A DNA stretch of 64,000 nucleotides from Novosphingobium resinovorum (GCF_001742225.1 NZ_CP017075.1:1736001-1800000), one strand, 5' to 3'; positions 1 to 8,655 are shown, counted from the stretch's first letter. Program-made: numbers and translations. Notes: generated by a model from the sequence alone, not told the origin.

Positions 1-984
1 ATAAGTCAGTTCGTTGTTGAGCACGAAATTGAACGTCATCGCCACCAGCGCGGCGATCGTGTTCGCAATGTTGAAGGTCGTGCTCTCGGACCAGTTGCCG
101 TAGACGAAACGCTCGCCGAAGACGACGTGGAGCATCGTCCACAGCACCGCCAACTGCACCACCACGCCCATGGCGCCCACGGTGCCGAACAGCGCGAAAC
201 GGGTCGGGATGATCCGGCCCAGCCATTTGTCGTAAAGGCCCACGAGGAATTCGAACACGACGGTCTGGTCCAGCTTGCTTTCGCCTTCTGCTCGCGCGGC
301 GAAGTTGAGGGGGAATTCTTTGACGCGCAGCGGGGTGTCCACCGTCGCCAGGATGTCGAGCAGGATCTTGAAGCCGACGCCCGACAAGCGGTGCGCGTCG
401 GCGCGCAGGGTCTGGGTGCGCAGCATGAAGAAGCCGCTCATCGGGTCGGTCAGCTCCACTCCGGTCACCTTGTTGGCGATGCGGTTGGCGAAGCCTGATG
501 CCTTGACGCGGTCGGGGCGGCCCCATGCCTCGGTGCTGGCGCCCTCGGCGAAGCGAGAGGCATAGGCGAGGTCGTACTCGCCCGAGGCGACGGCCTTGAG
601 CATGCCCGGCAGCAGCGCGGGATCGTGCTGGTGGTCGGCGTCCATCACCGCGACCACGGGGGCGGCGGTGGAGCACATCCCCTCGATCGCGGCGCTGGCG
701 AGGCCGCGGCGGCCGATGCGCTGGATGCAGCGCACGCGCGGATCGGACAGCGACAGGCGGCGCGCCTCGTCCGAGGTGCCGTCGGGGCTGTTGTCGTCGA
801 CGTAGATGGCTTCCCACGCGATTCCGGCGAGCGCCTTGTCGAGTCGCTCGATCATCGTCGCGATGTTCTTGCGCTCGTTGTAGGTCGGCAGGACCACCGC
901 CAGTTCCAGCGGCTTCGCCTGCGGCGAAACTGCGCGAACGGCGGCTTCGGAAGCCTGCGCGAGATCGGTCGTGGAAATGTTCAT
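1..984 (-). CDS. GT2 glycosyltransferase fused to GtrA-type membrane domain (3' end outside window)
   Basis: Translation from the ATG at 984 gives a dolichol-phosphate-mannose-synthase-like GT-A domain (about residues 28-250): VVLPTYNE near the start, a YVDDNSPDG nucleotide-binding stretch and a DADHQHDP metal/sugar motif. It is followed by a GtrA-like hydrophobic region from about 255 that runs off the left edge. Such proteins transfer a sugar from a nucleotide sugar to a polyprenyl phosphate carrier at the inner membrane; the GtrA part probably helps translocate the lipid-linked sugar. 328 codons are visible, so the C-terminus is missing. The product sugar cannot be told. The gene stands 58 bp downstream of leuB on the same strand. 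The family call is firm; the role in surface polysaccharide modification is inference. Confidence 0.88.
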   Translation of the reverse strand, partial: MNISTTDLAQASEAAVRAVSPQAKPLELAVVLPTYNERKNIATMIERLDKALAGIAWEAIYVDDNSPDGTSDEARRLSLSDPRVRCIQRIGRRGLASAAIEGMCSTAAPVVAVMDADHQHDPALLPGMLKAVASGEYDLAYASRFAEGASTEAWGRPDRVKASGFANRIANKVTGVELTDPMSGFFMLRTQTLRADAHRLSGVGFKILLDILATVDTPLRVKEFPLNFAARAEGESKLDQTVVFEFLVGLYDKWLGRIIPTRFALFGTVGAMGVVVQLAVLWTMLHVVFGERFVYGNWSESTTFNIANTIAALVAMTFNFVLNNELTY

Positions 985-1042
985 GCGCCCTGTTTTTAGG
1001 TTGTAAACGTCAAGAAACGATTATTGCGTAGCGGCGCAACCT

Positions 1043-2086
1043 TTACAGGCGCGCGAGCACCGCGTCACCGATTTCCTTCGTGCCGGCCGAGCCGCCGAGG
1101 TCGCCGCCCTTGATGCCGTCCGCGAGCGCGGCGGCAACGGCGGCTTCGATGCGGGCGGCTTCGGCTTCGAGACCGAAGGAGTGGCGCAGCAGCATGGCGG
1201 CCGACAGGATCGTCGCCATCGGGTTCGCCAGGCCCTTGCCCGCGATGTCGGGGGCGGAACCGTGGATCGGCTCGTAAAGGCCGAAGGTGCCTTCCGCGAG
1301 ACTGGCCGATGCGAGCAGGCCGATCGAGCCGACGCACATGCTGGCCTGATCGCTCAGGATGTCGCCGAACAGGTTGCCGGTGACGATCACATCGAAGGCG
1401 CCGGGGTTCTTCACCAGCTGCATCGCCGCGTTGTCGACGTACATGTGCGTCAGTTCGACGTCAGGATATTCGGCCGAAACCTCGATCACCACGTCGCGCC
1501 ACAGCTGCGAGGTTTCCAGCACGTTGGCCTTGTCCACCGAGCACAGCTTGCCGCAGCGCCCCTGCGCGGCCTTGAAGCCAGCGTGGGCGATGCGGCGCAC
1601 TTCGTCCTCGGCATAGGACATCATGTCCCAGCCCTGACGGCGGCCGTCTTCCAGCGTGCGGGTGCCCTTCTCGCCGAAGTACACGTCGCCGTTGAGTTCG
1701 CGCACGATCAGCAGGTCGATCTTGCCGGCGACTTCCGGGCGCAGGGTGGAGAGGTCTTCGAGGCCCTTGAACACCGTGGCGGGGCGCAGGTTGGCGAACA
1801 AGCCCAGTTCCTTGCGCAGGCCCAGCACCGCCTGTTCAGGGCGTAGCGCACGCTCCAGGTGGTCGAGCGAAAAGTCGCCCACTGCGCCGAACAGGATCGC
1901 GTCGGAAGACCGCGCGATCTCGAGCGTCGCGGCGGGCAGCGGGTGGCCGTGCTTGCGATAGGCCGCGCCGCCGACGTCGCCCTCGACCAGCTCAAGACCG
2001 TCGATCTGCAGCGCTTCGAGCACGCGGACTGCCTCGGCAGTCACTTCGGGACCGATCCCGTCTCCGGCAAATACAGCGATGCGCAT
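1043..2086 (-). CDS. leuB: 3-isopropylmalate dehydrogenase
   Basis: Third step of leucine biosynthesis: NAD-dependent oxidative decarboxylation of 3-isopropylmalate in the cytoplasm. The 347-aa protein starts [15 protein letters not shown], and carries the substrate arginines (R91, R101, R129), the catalytic Tyr in VYFGEKG (about Y136), K186 and the metal aspartates in [10 protein letters not shown] and GDILSDQAS (D218, D242, D246). The frame is open another 55 codons upstream, but the start at 2086 has a good Shine-Dalgarno (GAGGAAA, about 2092-2098) and gives normal family length. It lies 10 bp downstream of recO and is probably cotranscribed. No leader or attenuator is evident. leuA/C/D are not in the window. 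Confidence 0.96.
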   Translation of the reverse strand: MRIAVFAGDGIGPEVTAEAVRVLEALQIDGLELVEGDVGGAAYRKHGHPLPAATLEIARSSDAILFGAVGDFSLDHLERALRPEQAVLGLRKELGLFANLRPATVFKGLEDLSTLRPEVAGKIDLLIVRELNGDVYFGEKGTRTLEDGRRQGWDMMSYAEDEVRRIAHAGFKAAQGRCGKLCSVDKANVLETSQLWRDVVIEVSAEYPDVELTHMYVDNAAMQLVKNPGAFDVIVTGNLFGDILSDQASMCVGSIGLLASASLAEGTFGLYEPIHGSAPDIAGKGLANPMATILSAAMLLRHSFGLEAEAARIEAAVAAALADGIKGGDLGGSAGTKEIGDAVLARL

Positions 2087-2096
2087 AGTCGTTTCC

Positions 2097-2702
2097 TCAA
2101 GCCTCGATCCGAGCCAGCCGCTCGCGCAGCAGGACGCGCGCCGCCATAACGTCTCTTCTGCGATCGGCAAGCGGGTAGCGGGCCAATTCTCGACCAACGG
2201 CATCGAAGGTGGCCAGCAGCGCGGGCCAATCGTGCTCCGGCGGGCGCGCAATTCGCGCGCCGTAGCCCAGTTCGCGCAATGTCAGCACTTCATAGCGCAG
2301 CAGCCCCAGCGCCCAGCCGCGCGCGGACGGCGCGACGCAGATCGCCTCCAGCACGCCCGAGAGCGCATCATAGAGAGCGGGAAACGGCTGGCGCTCGGGC
2401 AGGACCGAGGCCGCGAGCGCGGTGACCCAGCCGATCGCGGCGGCGGGCAGCGGCTCGGTGATCCAGGGCGCGCGGCTCTGGAGCAGTTCAAGGCGGGCGA
2501 AGGGAAGCTGGGTGTCGGACTTCGAGCGGACGTCCGCCTCGACGGTGTTGCCGGGAATCAGGACCGGCCGCAGTTCGCGCCCCCTGCCCCCGGCGACGAA
2601 GGCGGCGACGAGGCCGTGGTCGGCGGTCAGCAGGCGCGCAATGACGGCGTTCTCGCCGTGCGGCAGGGCGGCGCAGACAAGGGCGGGGGCGCGAAAGTGC
2701 AT
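2097..2702 (-). CDS. recO: DNA repair protein RecO
   Basis: RecO works with RecF/RecR to load RecA onto SSB-coated gaps and anneals single strands. The N-terminal OB-fold (about residues 1-80) shows the expected pattern, with [13 protein letters not shown] and a [15 protein letters not shown] segment; the rest is a helical C-terminal domain. At 201 aa it is shorter than the roughly 240 aa of the E. coli protein, and I see no Cys4 zinc-finger cluster, which fits alphaproteobacterial short versions. It is followed by leuB with a 10-bp gap and preceded by a small hypothetical gene 27 bp away. The family call rests on overall resemblance rather than a catalytic motif. Confidence 0.88.
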   Translation of the reverse strand: MHFRAPALVCAALPHGENAVIARLLTADHGLVAAFVAGGRGRELRPVLIPGNTVEADVRSKSDTQLPFARLELLQSRAPWITEPLPAAAIGWVTALAASVLPERQPFPALYDALSGVLEAICVAPSARGWALGLLRYEVLTLRELGYGARIARPPEHDWPALLATFDAVGRELARYPLADRRRDVMAARVLLRERLARIEA

Positions 2703-2729
2703 CGCGCCTTCCTCTGCCGGTTCAATGCG

Positions 2730-2993
2730 TCAGTTGCAAATTTCCTCGACCTCGGCGCGCGCGTGCTCGGCCTGCTTGTCCTTGGTGATGAGGGGGTTTT
2801 CCACACGCCCCATCGTCCAGTTGCGACCGAGGCGGACGGTCTGGTTGGGCGCACACCAGATCTCGCCCGAACCGTCGAGAGCGGTGACCCAGATCAGATT
2901 ATGCTCCTGCCCGTAGTCGATCATGCCGATGGCATAGCCATCGTCCTTGCCGACGACGTGAAGCGGAATGGTAGGATTGAGCTGCGTGAACAT
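2730..2993 (-). CDS. small conserved hypothetical protein (87 aa)
   Basis: 87-aa soluble protein starting MFTQLNPTIP, with the core GYAIGMIDYGQEHNLIWVTA and a C-terminal charged helix ending EVEEICN. No signal peptide or membrane segment. The start at 2993 is preceded by GAAAGG (about 3003-3008). I have the impression that similar proteins occur across sphingomonads, but I know no function. It sits 27 bp upstream of recO and could share its transcript. Codon usage is like the neighbours, so it is very probably real. Confidence 0.75.
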   Translation of the reverse strand: MFTQLNPTIPLHVVGKDDGYAIGMIDYGQEHNLIWVTALDGSGEIWCAPNQTVRLGRNWTMGRVENPLITKDKQAEHARAEVEEICN

Positions 2994-3072
2994 CGCGTGC
3001 CTTTCATGGGCTATCGCGATGTTCAACCCTGCGTGCGCGAGAAACGTTCCCGGCGCACATAACGCAAGCTGA

Positions 3073-3324
3073 TCAGTTGGCGCCCAGCTTGGCCTCGAGC
3101 GCGTCGAGCCGCGCCTTGAGCGATTCCGTCTCTGCACGCGCGGTGGCGGCGAGTTCCTTGACCGCGTCGAATTCCTCGCGGCTGACGAAGTCCATGTCAC
3201 CCATGAACTCCTTCACGCGCTCACGCGCGGAATCGCGCGCCTCGCGGCCCATGCCCGCAAGAGTGCCGGCGGCACTGTTCAACATCTTGGCGAAGTCGGC
3301 GACGAAGGGGTTTTCGCTTTGCAT
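3073..3324 (-). CDS. ubiK: BMFP/UbiK-type ubiquinone biosynthesis accessory factor
   Basis: 83-aa protein starting MQSENPFVADFAKML. It has the two-helix plan of the BMFP (DUF526) family: an N-terminal amphipathic helix (to about 30), then a coiled coil (about 50-80) of the form ELAATARAETESLKARLDALEAKLG. UbiK proteins form trimeric coiled coils that help assemble the Ubi complex for aerobic ubiquinone synthesis. The open frame extends far upstream, but that extension is Arg/Gly-rich shadow sequence antisense in style to tspO, so the start at 3324 is preferred. Function is assigned by family only; the family also has membrane-fusogenic activity in vitro. Confidence 0.8.
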   Translation of the reverse strand: MQSENPFVADFAKMLNSAAGTLAGMGREARDSARERVKEFMGDMDFVSREEFDAVKELAATARAETESLKARLDALEAKLGAN

Positions 3325-3365
3325 GGGCCCTAAATGGAGCGCGCGAAGGCAAGGCGCAAGGGGTA

Positions 3366-3920
3366 TCAGATGTCGAACCGCTCCACTGCGCTCGAACGCT
3401 GCACGCCGTCCATGCCCGGGTTGGCCTGCAGGAACGCGAAGTTGAGATAAGTCGCGAAGACCAGCCACAATACGTAAGGCAGCAGCAGCGCCGACGCTAC
3501 GGTGCGCACGCGGGCGAAGAGTATCATCGTCACCACCGCCGCCAGCAGGATCGCCGCGATCAGCACCAGCGCCGCGCTCATCCGGTGCATGCCGAAGAAC
3601 ACCGGCGACCACGCCAGGTTCAGCACGAACTGCACCGCGAAGGCCAGCACCGCGATCCCGCGTCCACGCGCGCCGCGCGCCGCGAGCACCATCGCCAGCG
3701 CCACTCCCATCATCACGTAGAGCACCGACCACACGATCGCGAAAGTCACCGGCGGCGGATAGACGGCGGGCTTCACCAATGCGTCGAACCATGAATTGCC
3801 CGGCCCGCTTCCCGCCATTTGTCCGGAGAGGAACCCCAGCAGCAGCACGACGGGAACGCATACCAGCAGCCAGCGCATCAGGCTGGCGCGCAACTGGCCG
3901 GGGGAAGCTAACAGGTTCAT
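3366..3920 (-). CDS. tspO: TspO/MBR family membrane protein
   Basis: 184-aa membrane protein with five predicted membrane helices. Diagnostic TspO features include WFDALVKPAVYPPP in the first loop, FAIVWSVLYVMMGVA in helix 2, LAFAVQFVLNLAWSPVFFG in helix 3 and LPYVLWLVFATYLN near the end. TspO binds porphyrins and cholesterol-like ligands and is linked to tetrapyrrole and stress responses in alphaproteobacteria. The first 15 or so residues are a short extension before helix 1. The 89-bp gap upstream (3921-4009), before the tlyA stop, probably holds its promoter. The family call is certain; the physiological ligand is unknown. Confidence 0.93.
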   Translation of the reverse strand: MNLLASPGQLRASLMRWLLVCVPVVLLLGFLSGQMAGSGPGNSWFDALVKPAVYPPPVTFAIVWSVLYVMMGVALAMVLAARGARGRGIAVLAFAVQFVLNLAWSPVFFGMHRMSAALVLIAAILLAAVVTMILFARVRTVASALLLPYVLWLVFATYLNFAFLQANPGMDGVQRSSAVERFDI

Positions 3921-4009
3921 GCGCGCAAAAGGTCCCGAATCAGGAATTTACCCAAGAATGGCGCGGTTTGTGGTACGCGGCGGGCCGCTGCGCAATCGTT
4001 AGCGAACAG

Positions 4010-4786
<777 letters not shown>

Positions 4787-4835
4787 GGGATGGTATGCAC
4801 TTGAGATGGGCGGCGCCTCATTCCATACCACGGGC

Positions 4836-5396
4836 ATGAAGGCAAATCCGCGCAGCCGCGCCACCCCTCTTTCCGCCCTGCTTCTTACCGGTCTCGCTGC
4901 AACGGCGGCTTTGTCGGGATGCGTACCGCCGCCGCCGAGCACGCCCGCCCCGCGGCCCGGCGCCACGCATGCACCGCAGCCCCGCCCGGCGACTCCGACC
5001 GCCCCGCCGCCCTCGCCAATGGCCGCCGACTGGCGCGATGCACCGCAGACGCCGGGCAGCTGGAGCTACGCGGGCAACGGCAGCGCCTCGGGCGCGACGT
5101 TCGGGAACGGCCAGTTCATCGTCCAGTGCGACACCGCGCGCACCGTCACCCTCCTGCGCGCCGCAGCGCCCCGGGCAGGAGCGGTGGGCATGTCGATCAC
5201 CAGTTCCACCGGCGCACGCGCGCTGACCGGCACCGCCACGCCGCGCGGCGTGGTCGTCACCCTGCCCGCCCGCGATTCGGCGCTCGACGCCATGGCGTTC
5301 AGTCGCGGCCGCTTCGCCGTATCAGTGACTGGGGAGCCCACGCTCTACCTGCCGAGCTGGACCGAAATCTCGCGTGTGATCGAGGATTGCCGCTGA
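4836..5396 (+). CDS. putative lipoprotein with Pro/Ala-rich linker
   Basis: 186 aa starting MKANPRSRATPLSALLL. Residues 1-29 form a lipoprotein signal with lipobox LSGC (Cys29), followed by a Pro/Ala/Thr-rich linker (about 30-63) and a compact domain (about 64-186) beginning DWRDAPQTPGSWSYAG and ending ISRVIEDCR. It should be anchored to the inner or outer membrane facing the periplasm. An ATG 30 bp upstream (4806) is in frame, but the later start gives a canonical signal peptide. I do not recognise the C-terminal domain. Two cysteines in the mature domain (in FIVQCDTA and EDCR) could form a disulfide. Divergent from tlyA; followed by a palindromic repeat. Confidence 0.75.
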   Translation: MKANPRSRATPLSALLLTGLAATAALSGCVPPPPSTPAPRPGATHAPQPRPATPTAPPPSPMAADWRDAPQTPGSWSYAGNGSASGATFGNGQFIVQCDTARTVTLLRAAAPRAGAVGMSITSSTGARALTGTATPRGVVVTLPARDSALDAMAFSRGRFAVSVTGEPTLYLPSWTEISRVIEDCR

Positions 5397-5418
5397 GGGA
5401 GCGCCTTAACGACGGGGC

Positions 5419-5487
5419 TTCGACAAGCTCAGCCTGAGCGGGATTGAAAGGTCACTTTTGAATCCCGCTCAGGCTGAGCTTGTCGAA
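5419..5487. repeat. long palindromic repeat, TTCGACAAGCTCAG family
   Basis: Perfect 27-bp inverted repeat: left arm 5419-5445 begins TTCGACAAGCTCAGCCTGAG, right arm 5461-5487 is its exact reverse complement, with a 15-bp loop. A related pair occurs at 7367-7435. In RNA it would fold into a very stable hairpin and could end transcription from the upstream lipoprotein gene. I associate the sequence with dispersed sphingomonad intergenic repeats (recollection, not checked). Confidence 0.9.
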
Positions 5488-5767
5488 CGGAGCCAAGCCG
5501 CGCGCAACATCAAAAAGGGCGATTTCAGGCCGCACTCCAGAGCCCCCAAAAGCAGCGATTTCAAATCACCGCGCGGCTGGGGATAACTGGCCGGAAGCGA
5601 AGATCATGACCGCAAAAAATTAGTTTTCAAGACTTGTTGTGCGCTGCGGGATGTACCAGATTTCACTCAAGACGACGGCCTTTCGGGATACGCGCCCGGG
5701 AAGCAGCCGAAGTCCCAGCCGCGAAAGCGGCGCACTATGGCTAAACAGCGCGAAAGGAGGTGATCCG

Positions 5768-5824
5768 ATGTCTCATGGTTCAGCAGAGAGGTCGGCAATT
5801 TCCGTCGCGAGGCATTATCGCTGA
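5768..5824 (+). CDS. 18-aa leader-type peptide MSHGSAERSAISVARHYR
   Basis: Short frame ATG...TGA placed 7 nt after GGAGG inside a Shine-Dalgarno matching 15 nt of the 16S 3' end, which would make ribosome binding exceptionally strong. The peptide is basic and Ser-rich and does not resemble a classical Leu/Ile/Val attenuator peptide. It lies between the structured upstream RNA and a terminator at 5877, so it may serve a regulatory role or be a real microprotein. Equally, the SD-like tract could be a 16S-binding decoy and the frame chance. Confidence in translation is modest. Confidence 0.35.
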   Translation: MSHGSAERSAISVARHYR

Positions 5825-5876
5825 TAAACAAGCGATAAAGGCTTCGCTGGCGGCACTTCCCGGCCGCTGACCATGC

Positions 5877-5918
5877 GAAGGGCCGTACCGGCAAGCCGGT
5901 GCGGCCCTTCTCATTTGT
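5877..5918 (+). terminator. intrinsic terminator of the candidate RNA
   Basis: 16-bp stem 5877-5892 / 5895-5910 (GAAGGGCCGTACCGGC with its complement, one G-U pair) closed by AA, followed by TCATTTGT. It ends the 5635-5918 unit about 260 bp before ilvE, so that RNA is unlikely to be a simple continuous ilvE leader unless read-through is regulated. Confidence 0.8.
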
Positions 5919-6048
5919 ACGCCCCTCCACCACCGACTGCGTCGGCGGTTCCCCTCCCCATCGCTTCGCGACAGGGAGGATGGGCTTGATCCTCCCTGTC
6001 GCGAAGCGATGGGGAGGTGGCAGCGGCGAAGTCGCTGACGGAGGGGTA
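5918..6048. repeat. large palindromic element before ilvE
   Basis: Inner perfect 29-bp arms 5953-5981 and 5989-6017 (left begins CCTCCCCATCGCTTCGCGAC; 7-bp loop), flanked by an imperfect outer pair (CCCCTCC near 5921 and GGAGGGG at 6040-6046). It resembles other CCCCTCCC/GGGAGGGG-type elements in this window (25354-25468, 41378-41489). The remaining 6049-6181 is AT-richer and probably contains the ilvE promoter; nothing else is seen there. Confidence 0.85.
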
Positions 6049-6181
6049 TTCTTCGATGATTTGCCTCCCCGGGCCATCGTGCTAAGACTGAATGCTAGAG
6101 TAGCAATATTGCTTCCGGGTTGCATTCTGAGAAATTTTCGTTCAACGGCGCAATTCTGTTGCAGACTTGAGGATACGTTCG

Positions 6182-7282
6182 ATGGCGACTCTCGCCGATG
6201 CCGGCCTGACTTTCACCACCCTTGCCCACCCCGCCCCCGCCAGCGCCGAGACGCGCGCGGCCGTGCTGGCGAACCCCGGCTTCGGCACCAATTTCACCGA
6301 CCATATGGTGACGATCGAGTGGACTGAAGGTCAGGGCTGGCATGACGCGGTAATCGGCCCTCGCCAGCCGATCCCGCTCGATCCGGCGGCGGCGGTGCTG
6401 CACTATGCGCAGGAAATCTTCGAGGGCCTCAAGGCCTACAAGCAGGCCGACGGCGCCATCGCGCTGTTCCGCCCCGAAGCCAATGCCGCGCGCTTCAACA
6501 TGTCGGCCGAGCGTCTCGCCATGCCCGCGCTGCCCGAAAGCGTGTTCGTCGAAGCCATCGAGAAGCTGGTGCAGATCGACCGCGCCTGGATTCCCGAGGG
6601 CGAAGGCGCGTCGCTCTACCTGCGCCCGTTCATGATCGCGACCGAGGCGTTCCTCGGCGTGCGCCCGGCCAAGCAGTACAAGTTCATCGTCATCGCCAGC
6701 CCGGCGGGCAACTACTTCAAGTCGGGCGCGCCTGCCGTGTCGATCTGGGTTTCGGACTATACCCGCGCCGCCCCCGGCGGCACCGGCGCAGCCAAGTGCG
6801 GCGGCAACTATGCCGCCAGCCTCGTGCCGCAGGCCGAAGCGATCGCGCGCGGCCATGACCAGGTCGTCTTCCTCGACGCCGCCGAGCACAAGTGGATCGA
6901 GGAACTGGGTGGCATGAACCTCTACTTCGCGTTCGACGACGGCACCCTGCTGACTCCTGAACTGACCGGCACCATCCTGCCCGGCATCACCCGTGACAGC
7001 CTGCTGCAACTCGCCCGCGAAGAGGGCCTGACGGTGACGGAAGGCCGCTACAGCCTCGACCAGTGGCGCGCGGATGCTGCTTCGGGCAAGCTGATCGAGA
7101 CGTTCGCCTGCGGCACCGCTGCGGTCGTCACCTCGGTCGGCAAGGTCTCGGGCCGCGATGGAGATTTCACCATCGGCACCGGCGGCCCCGGCCAGTTGAC
7201 CGGCAAGCTGAAGAACCGCCTCGTATCGATCCAGCGCGGCGAAGCGCCGGACACTCACAGCTGGATCCGCAAGATCGGCTGA
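6182..7282 (+). CDS. ilvE: branched-chain amino acid aminotransferase
   Basis: PLP-dependent transaminase for the last step of Leu/Ile/Val synthesis and first step of their breakdown. The 366-aa length and motifs match the large, eukaryote-like BCAT type: EIFEGLKAYK (about 78-87), FRPEANAARFN, LYLRPFMIAT, the catalytic lysine K205 in GAAKCGGNYAASL, EELGGMNLYF and a C-terminal TFACGTAAVVT phosphate-binding loop. The ATG at 6182 has GAGGA at 6169-6173; a TTG five codons earlier is in frame but less likely. Monocistronic by appearance, flanked on both sides by palindromic repeats. leuB at the left of the window belongs to the same pathway but is not linked in an operon. Confidence 0.96.
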   Translation: MATLADAGLTFTTLAHPAPASAETRAAVLANPGFGTNFTDHMVTIEWTEGQGWHDAVIGPRQPIPLDPAAAVLHYAQEIFEGLKAYKQADGAIALFRPEANAARFNMSAERLAMPALPESVFVEAIEKLVQIDRAWIPEGEGASLYLRPFMIATEAFLGVRPAKQYKFIVIASPAGNYFKSGAPAVSIWVSDYTRAAPGGTGAAKCGGNYAASLVPQAEAIARGHDQVVFLDAAEHKWIEELGGMNLYFAFDDGTLLTPELTGTILPGITRDSLLQLAREEGLTVTEGRYSLDQWRADAASGKLIETFACGTAAVVTSVGKVSGRDGDFTIGTGGPGQLTGKLKNRLVSIQRGEAPDTHSWIRKIG

Positions 7283-7300
7283 AGCTGGCATTGAGGATGG

Positions 7301-7494
7301 CGTCGTCCCGGACTTGATCCGGGACCCCTGGCCATGAGCAGCCCACCTCTTCGCCAGACGTGGCACTTCGACAAGCTCAGGGTGGGCGGAGGTTGCGCCA
7401 AGCGCCCAATCCCGCTCAGGCTGAGCTTGGCGAAGCCCCCGCCGAACCTCGCGCCTAAAGACAGGCACCGATCCCGGATCAAGCCCGGGATGAC
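7301..7494. repeat. nested palindromic repeats of two families
   Basis: Outer inverted pair: CGTCGTCCCGGACTTGATCC... (7301-7327) against GATCCCGGATCAAGCCCGGG... (7470-7494). Inside lies a TTCGACAAGCTCAG-type pair, 7367-7390 against 7411-7435, diverged from the copy at 5419-5487. The two families are nested, as if one element inserted into the other. The rest of 7283-7633 shows no gene. Confidence 0.85.
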
Positions 7495-7633
7495 TGCAAA
7501 TTGGCGCCGCGTCGATCCGCGCCCTTCATCGAACATCCGGACGAAGCGCTTATATAACCGCTTCCCGCCTTGTCGGCGCTCCTGCGCGAACCTACCTGTG
7601 CGCCGTCTTCCATCTCCCAAGGAGCGTTCCCGC

Positions 7634-8479
7634 ATGGCCGATCTCACCTACACCCCGCCCAAGGTCTGGACCTGGGACCAGCCCAACGGCGGTGAGTTCG
7701 CCGGCATCAACCGCCCGACCGCCGGCGCCCGCTTCGAACGCGAACTGCCGCGCGGCCAGCACCCCTTCCAGCTCCATTCGCTCGGCACCCCGAACGGACA
7801 GAAGGTGACGATCATGCTCGAGGAACTCCTCGCGGCGGGCTACGAAGCCGAATACGACGCCTGGCTGATCTCGATCTCGGACAGCGACCAGTTCTCCTCG
7901 GGCTTCGTGTCGATCAACCCGAACTCCAAGATCCCCGCCCTTCTCGACCTGTCCGGCCCGGAGCCGGTGCGCGTGTTCGAATCGGGCTCGATCCTGTTCC
8001 ACCTCGCCGAGAAGTTCGGCGCCTTCATGCCAACCTCCGGCCCCGGCCGCACCGAATGCATGAACTGGCTGATGTGGCAGATGGGCAGCGCGCCGATGCT
8101 GGGCGGCGGCTTCGGCCACTTCTACGCCTATGCGCCGGAAAAGTACCAATACCCGATCGACCGCTACGCGATGGAGGCCAAGCGCATCCTCGACGTCGCT
8201 GACAAGCGCCTCGGCGAAACGCGCTATCTGGCGGGTGACGAGTACACCATCGCCGACATCGCCGCCTACGGCTGGTTCGGCGGCTTCGTGCGCGGCGACG
8301 CCTATGGCGACGCGGCGACCTTCCTCGACGTGCCGAGCTATGAGAACCTCATGCGCTGGGGCGAGGAGTTGGGCGCCCGCGAGCCGGTGCGCCGTGGCCG
8401 CATCGTCAACCGCAAGGGCGAAGGCTTCGTGCCCGAGCGCCACAGCGCCGCCGACATCGACGCGGTGCTGAACACCTGA
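7634..8479 (+). CDS. yghU: YghU-family glutathione S-transferase
   Basis: 281-aa GST of the YghU/Ure2-like class. After a roughly 45-residue N-terminal extension typical of YghU (TPPKVWTWDQPNGGEFAGINRPTAG is the family signature stretch, cited here in part), the thioredoxin-fold domain follows with HSLGTPNGQKVTIMLEE, SINPNSKIPAL and VFESGSILFHLAEKFG, then the all-alpha C-terminal domain (WLMWQMGSAPMLGGGFGHF). YghU enzymes reduce organic peroxides and disulfides with two GSH molecules bound. The ATG at 7634 has AAGGAGCG at 7618-7625; the upstream in-frame region is repeat sequence. Followed by a GC-rich hairpin and tRNA-Gln. Confidence 0.9.
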   Translation: MADLTYTPPKVWTWDQPNGGEFAGINRPTAGARFERELPRGQHPFQLHSLGTPNGQKVTIMLEELLAAGYEAEYDAWLISISDSDQFSSGFVSINPNSKIPALLDLSGPEPVRVFESGSILFHLAEKFGAFMPTSGPGRTECMNWLMWQMGSAPMLGGGFGHFYAYAPEKYQYPIDRYAMEAKRILDVADKRLGETRYLAGDEYTIADIAAYGWFGGFVRGDAYGDAATFLDVPSYENLMRWGEELGAREPVRRGRIVNRKGEGFVPERHSAADIDAVLNT

Positions 8480-8489
8480 GAATGATGTG

Positions 8490-8525
8490 CCCGGCGCTGG
8501 GGAAAAACCTCTTCCCAGCGCCGGG
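8490..8525 (+). terminator. GC-rich hairpin after yghU (no U-tract)
   Basis: Perfect 12-bp stem CCCGGCGCTGGG / CCCAGCGCCGGG (8490-8501 and 8514-8525) with a 12-nt A-rich loop, beginning 10 bp after the stop. There is no following T-run, so it may stabilise the mRNA 3' end or terminate weakly rather than act as a classical terminator. Confidence 0.55.
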
Positions 8526-8580
8526 ACAACACGCTAAGCGCGCCTCTCCCGATCGTCGGCGCTGCACGCGTCCGATCCGC

Positions 8581-8655
8581 TGGGGCGTCGCCAAGTGGTA
8601 AGGCACCGGTTTTTGGTACCGGCATTCGCAGGTTCGAATCCTGCCGCCCCAGCCA
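8581..8655 (+). tRNA. tRNA-Gln (anticodon TTG)
   Basis: Full cloverleaf: acceptor TGGGGCG/CGCCCCA, D-arm GCC...GGC, anticodon stem CCGGT/ACCGG enclosing loop TTTTGGT with anticodon TTG, and a GGTTCGAATCC T-arm region. Discriminator G at 8652 and encoded CCA 8653-8655. It reads CAA (and CAG by wobble). No integrase or att-like duplication is seen next to it. Confidence 0.97.

Larger units (their letters stand above)
5635..5918 (+). ncRNA. candidate structured leader or small RNA with full anti-SD complement and terminator
   Basis: Region without a conventional gene that folds well by eye. GTGCGC near 5640 can pair with GCGCAC at about 5730-5735. Inside this, GAC/GGC pair with GCC/GTC around an arm CTTTCGGG...CCCGGGAAG (about 5679-5703), and a hairpin GCCGC-GAAA-GCGGC lies at 5718-5731. 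Then comes GAAAGGAGGTGATCC (5752-5766), a 15-nt perfect complement of the usual 16S 3' end, an ATG at 5768 opening an 18-codon frame, a second hairpin (CTTCGC...GCGAAG, about 5842-5880) and an intrinsic terminator. The order resembles alphaproteobacterial structured leaders of the kind found by comparative genomics (speF, suhB, ybhL, serC classes), but I cannot place it. The 5' end is approximate. Confidence 0.55.

Noticed and set aside
3073..3861. Long N-terminal extension of the ubiK-like gene
   Set aside because: The added part is Arg/Gly-rich and overlaps tspO in another frame of the same strand; the internal ATG at 3324 gives the normal family length.
5500..5640. Promoter for the structured RNA
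   Set aside because: AT-richer tract (CAAAAAATTAG near 5613-5623) is suggestive, but no convincing -35/-10 pair could be assigned.
8581..8655. Genomic-island attachment site at tRNA-Gln
   Set aside because: No integrase and no repeated 3' tRNA end was found nearby.
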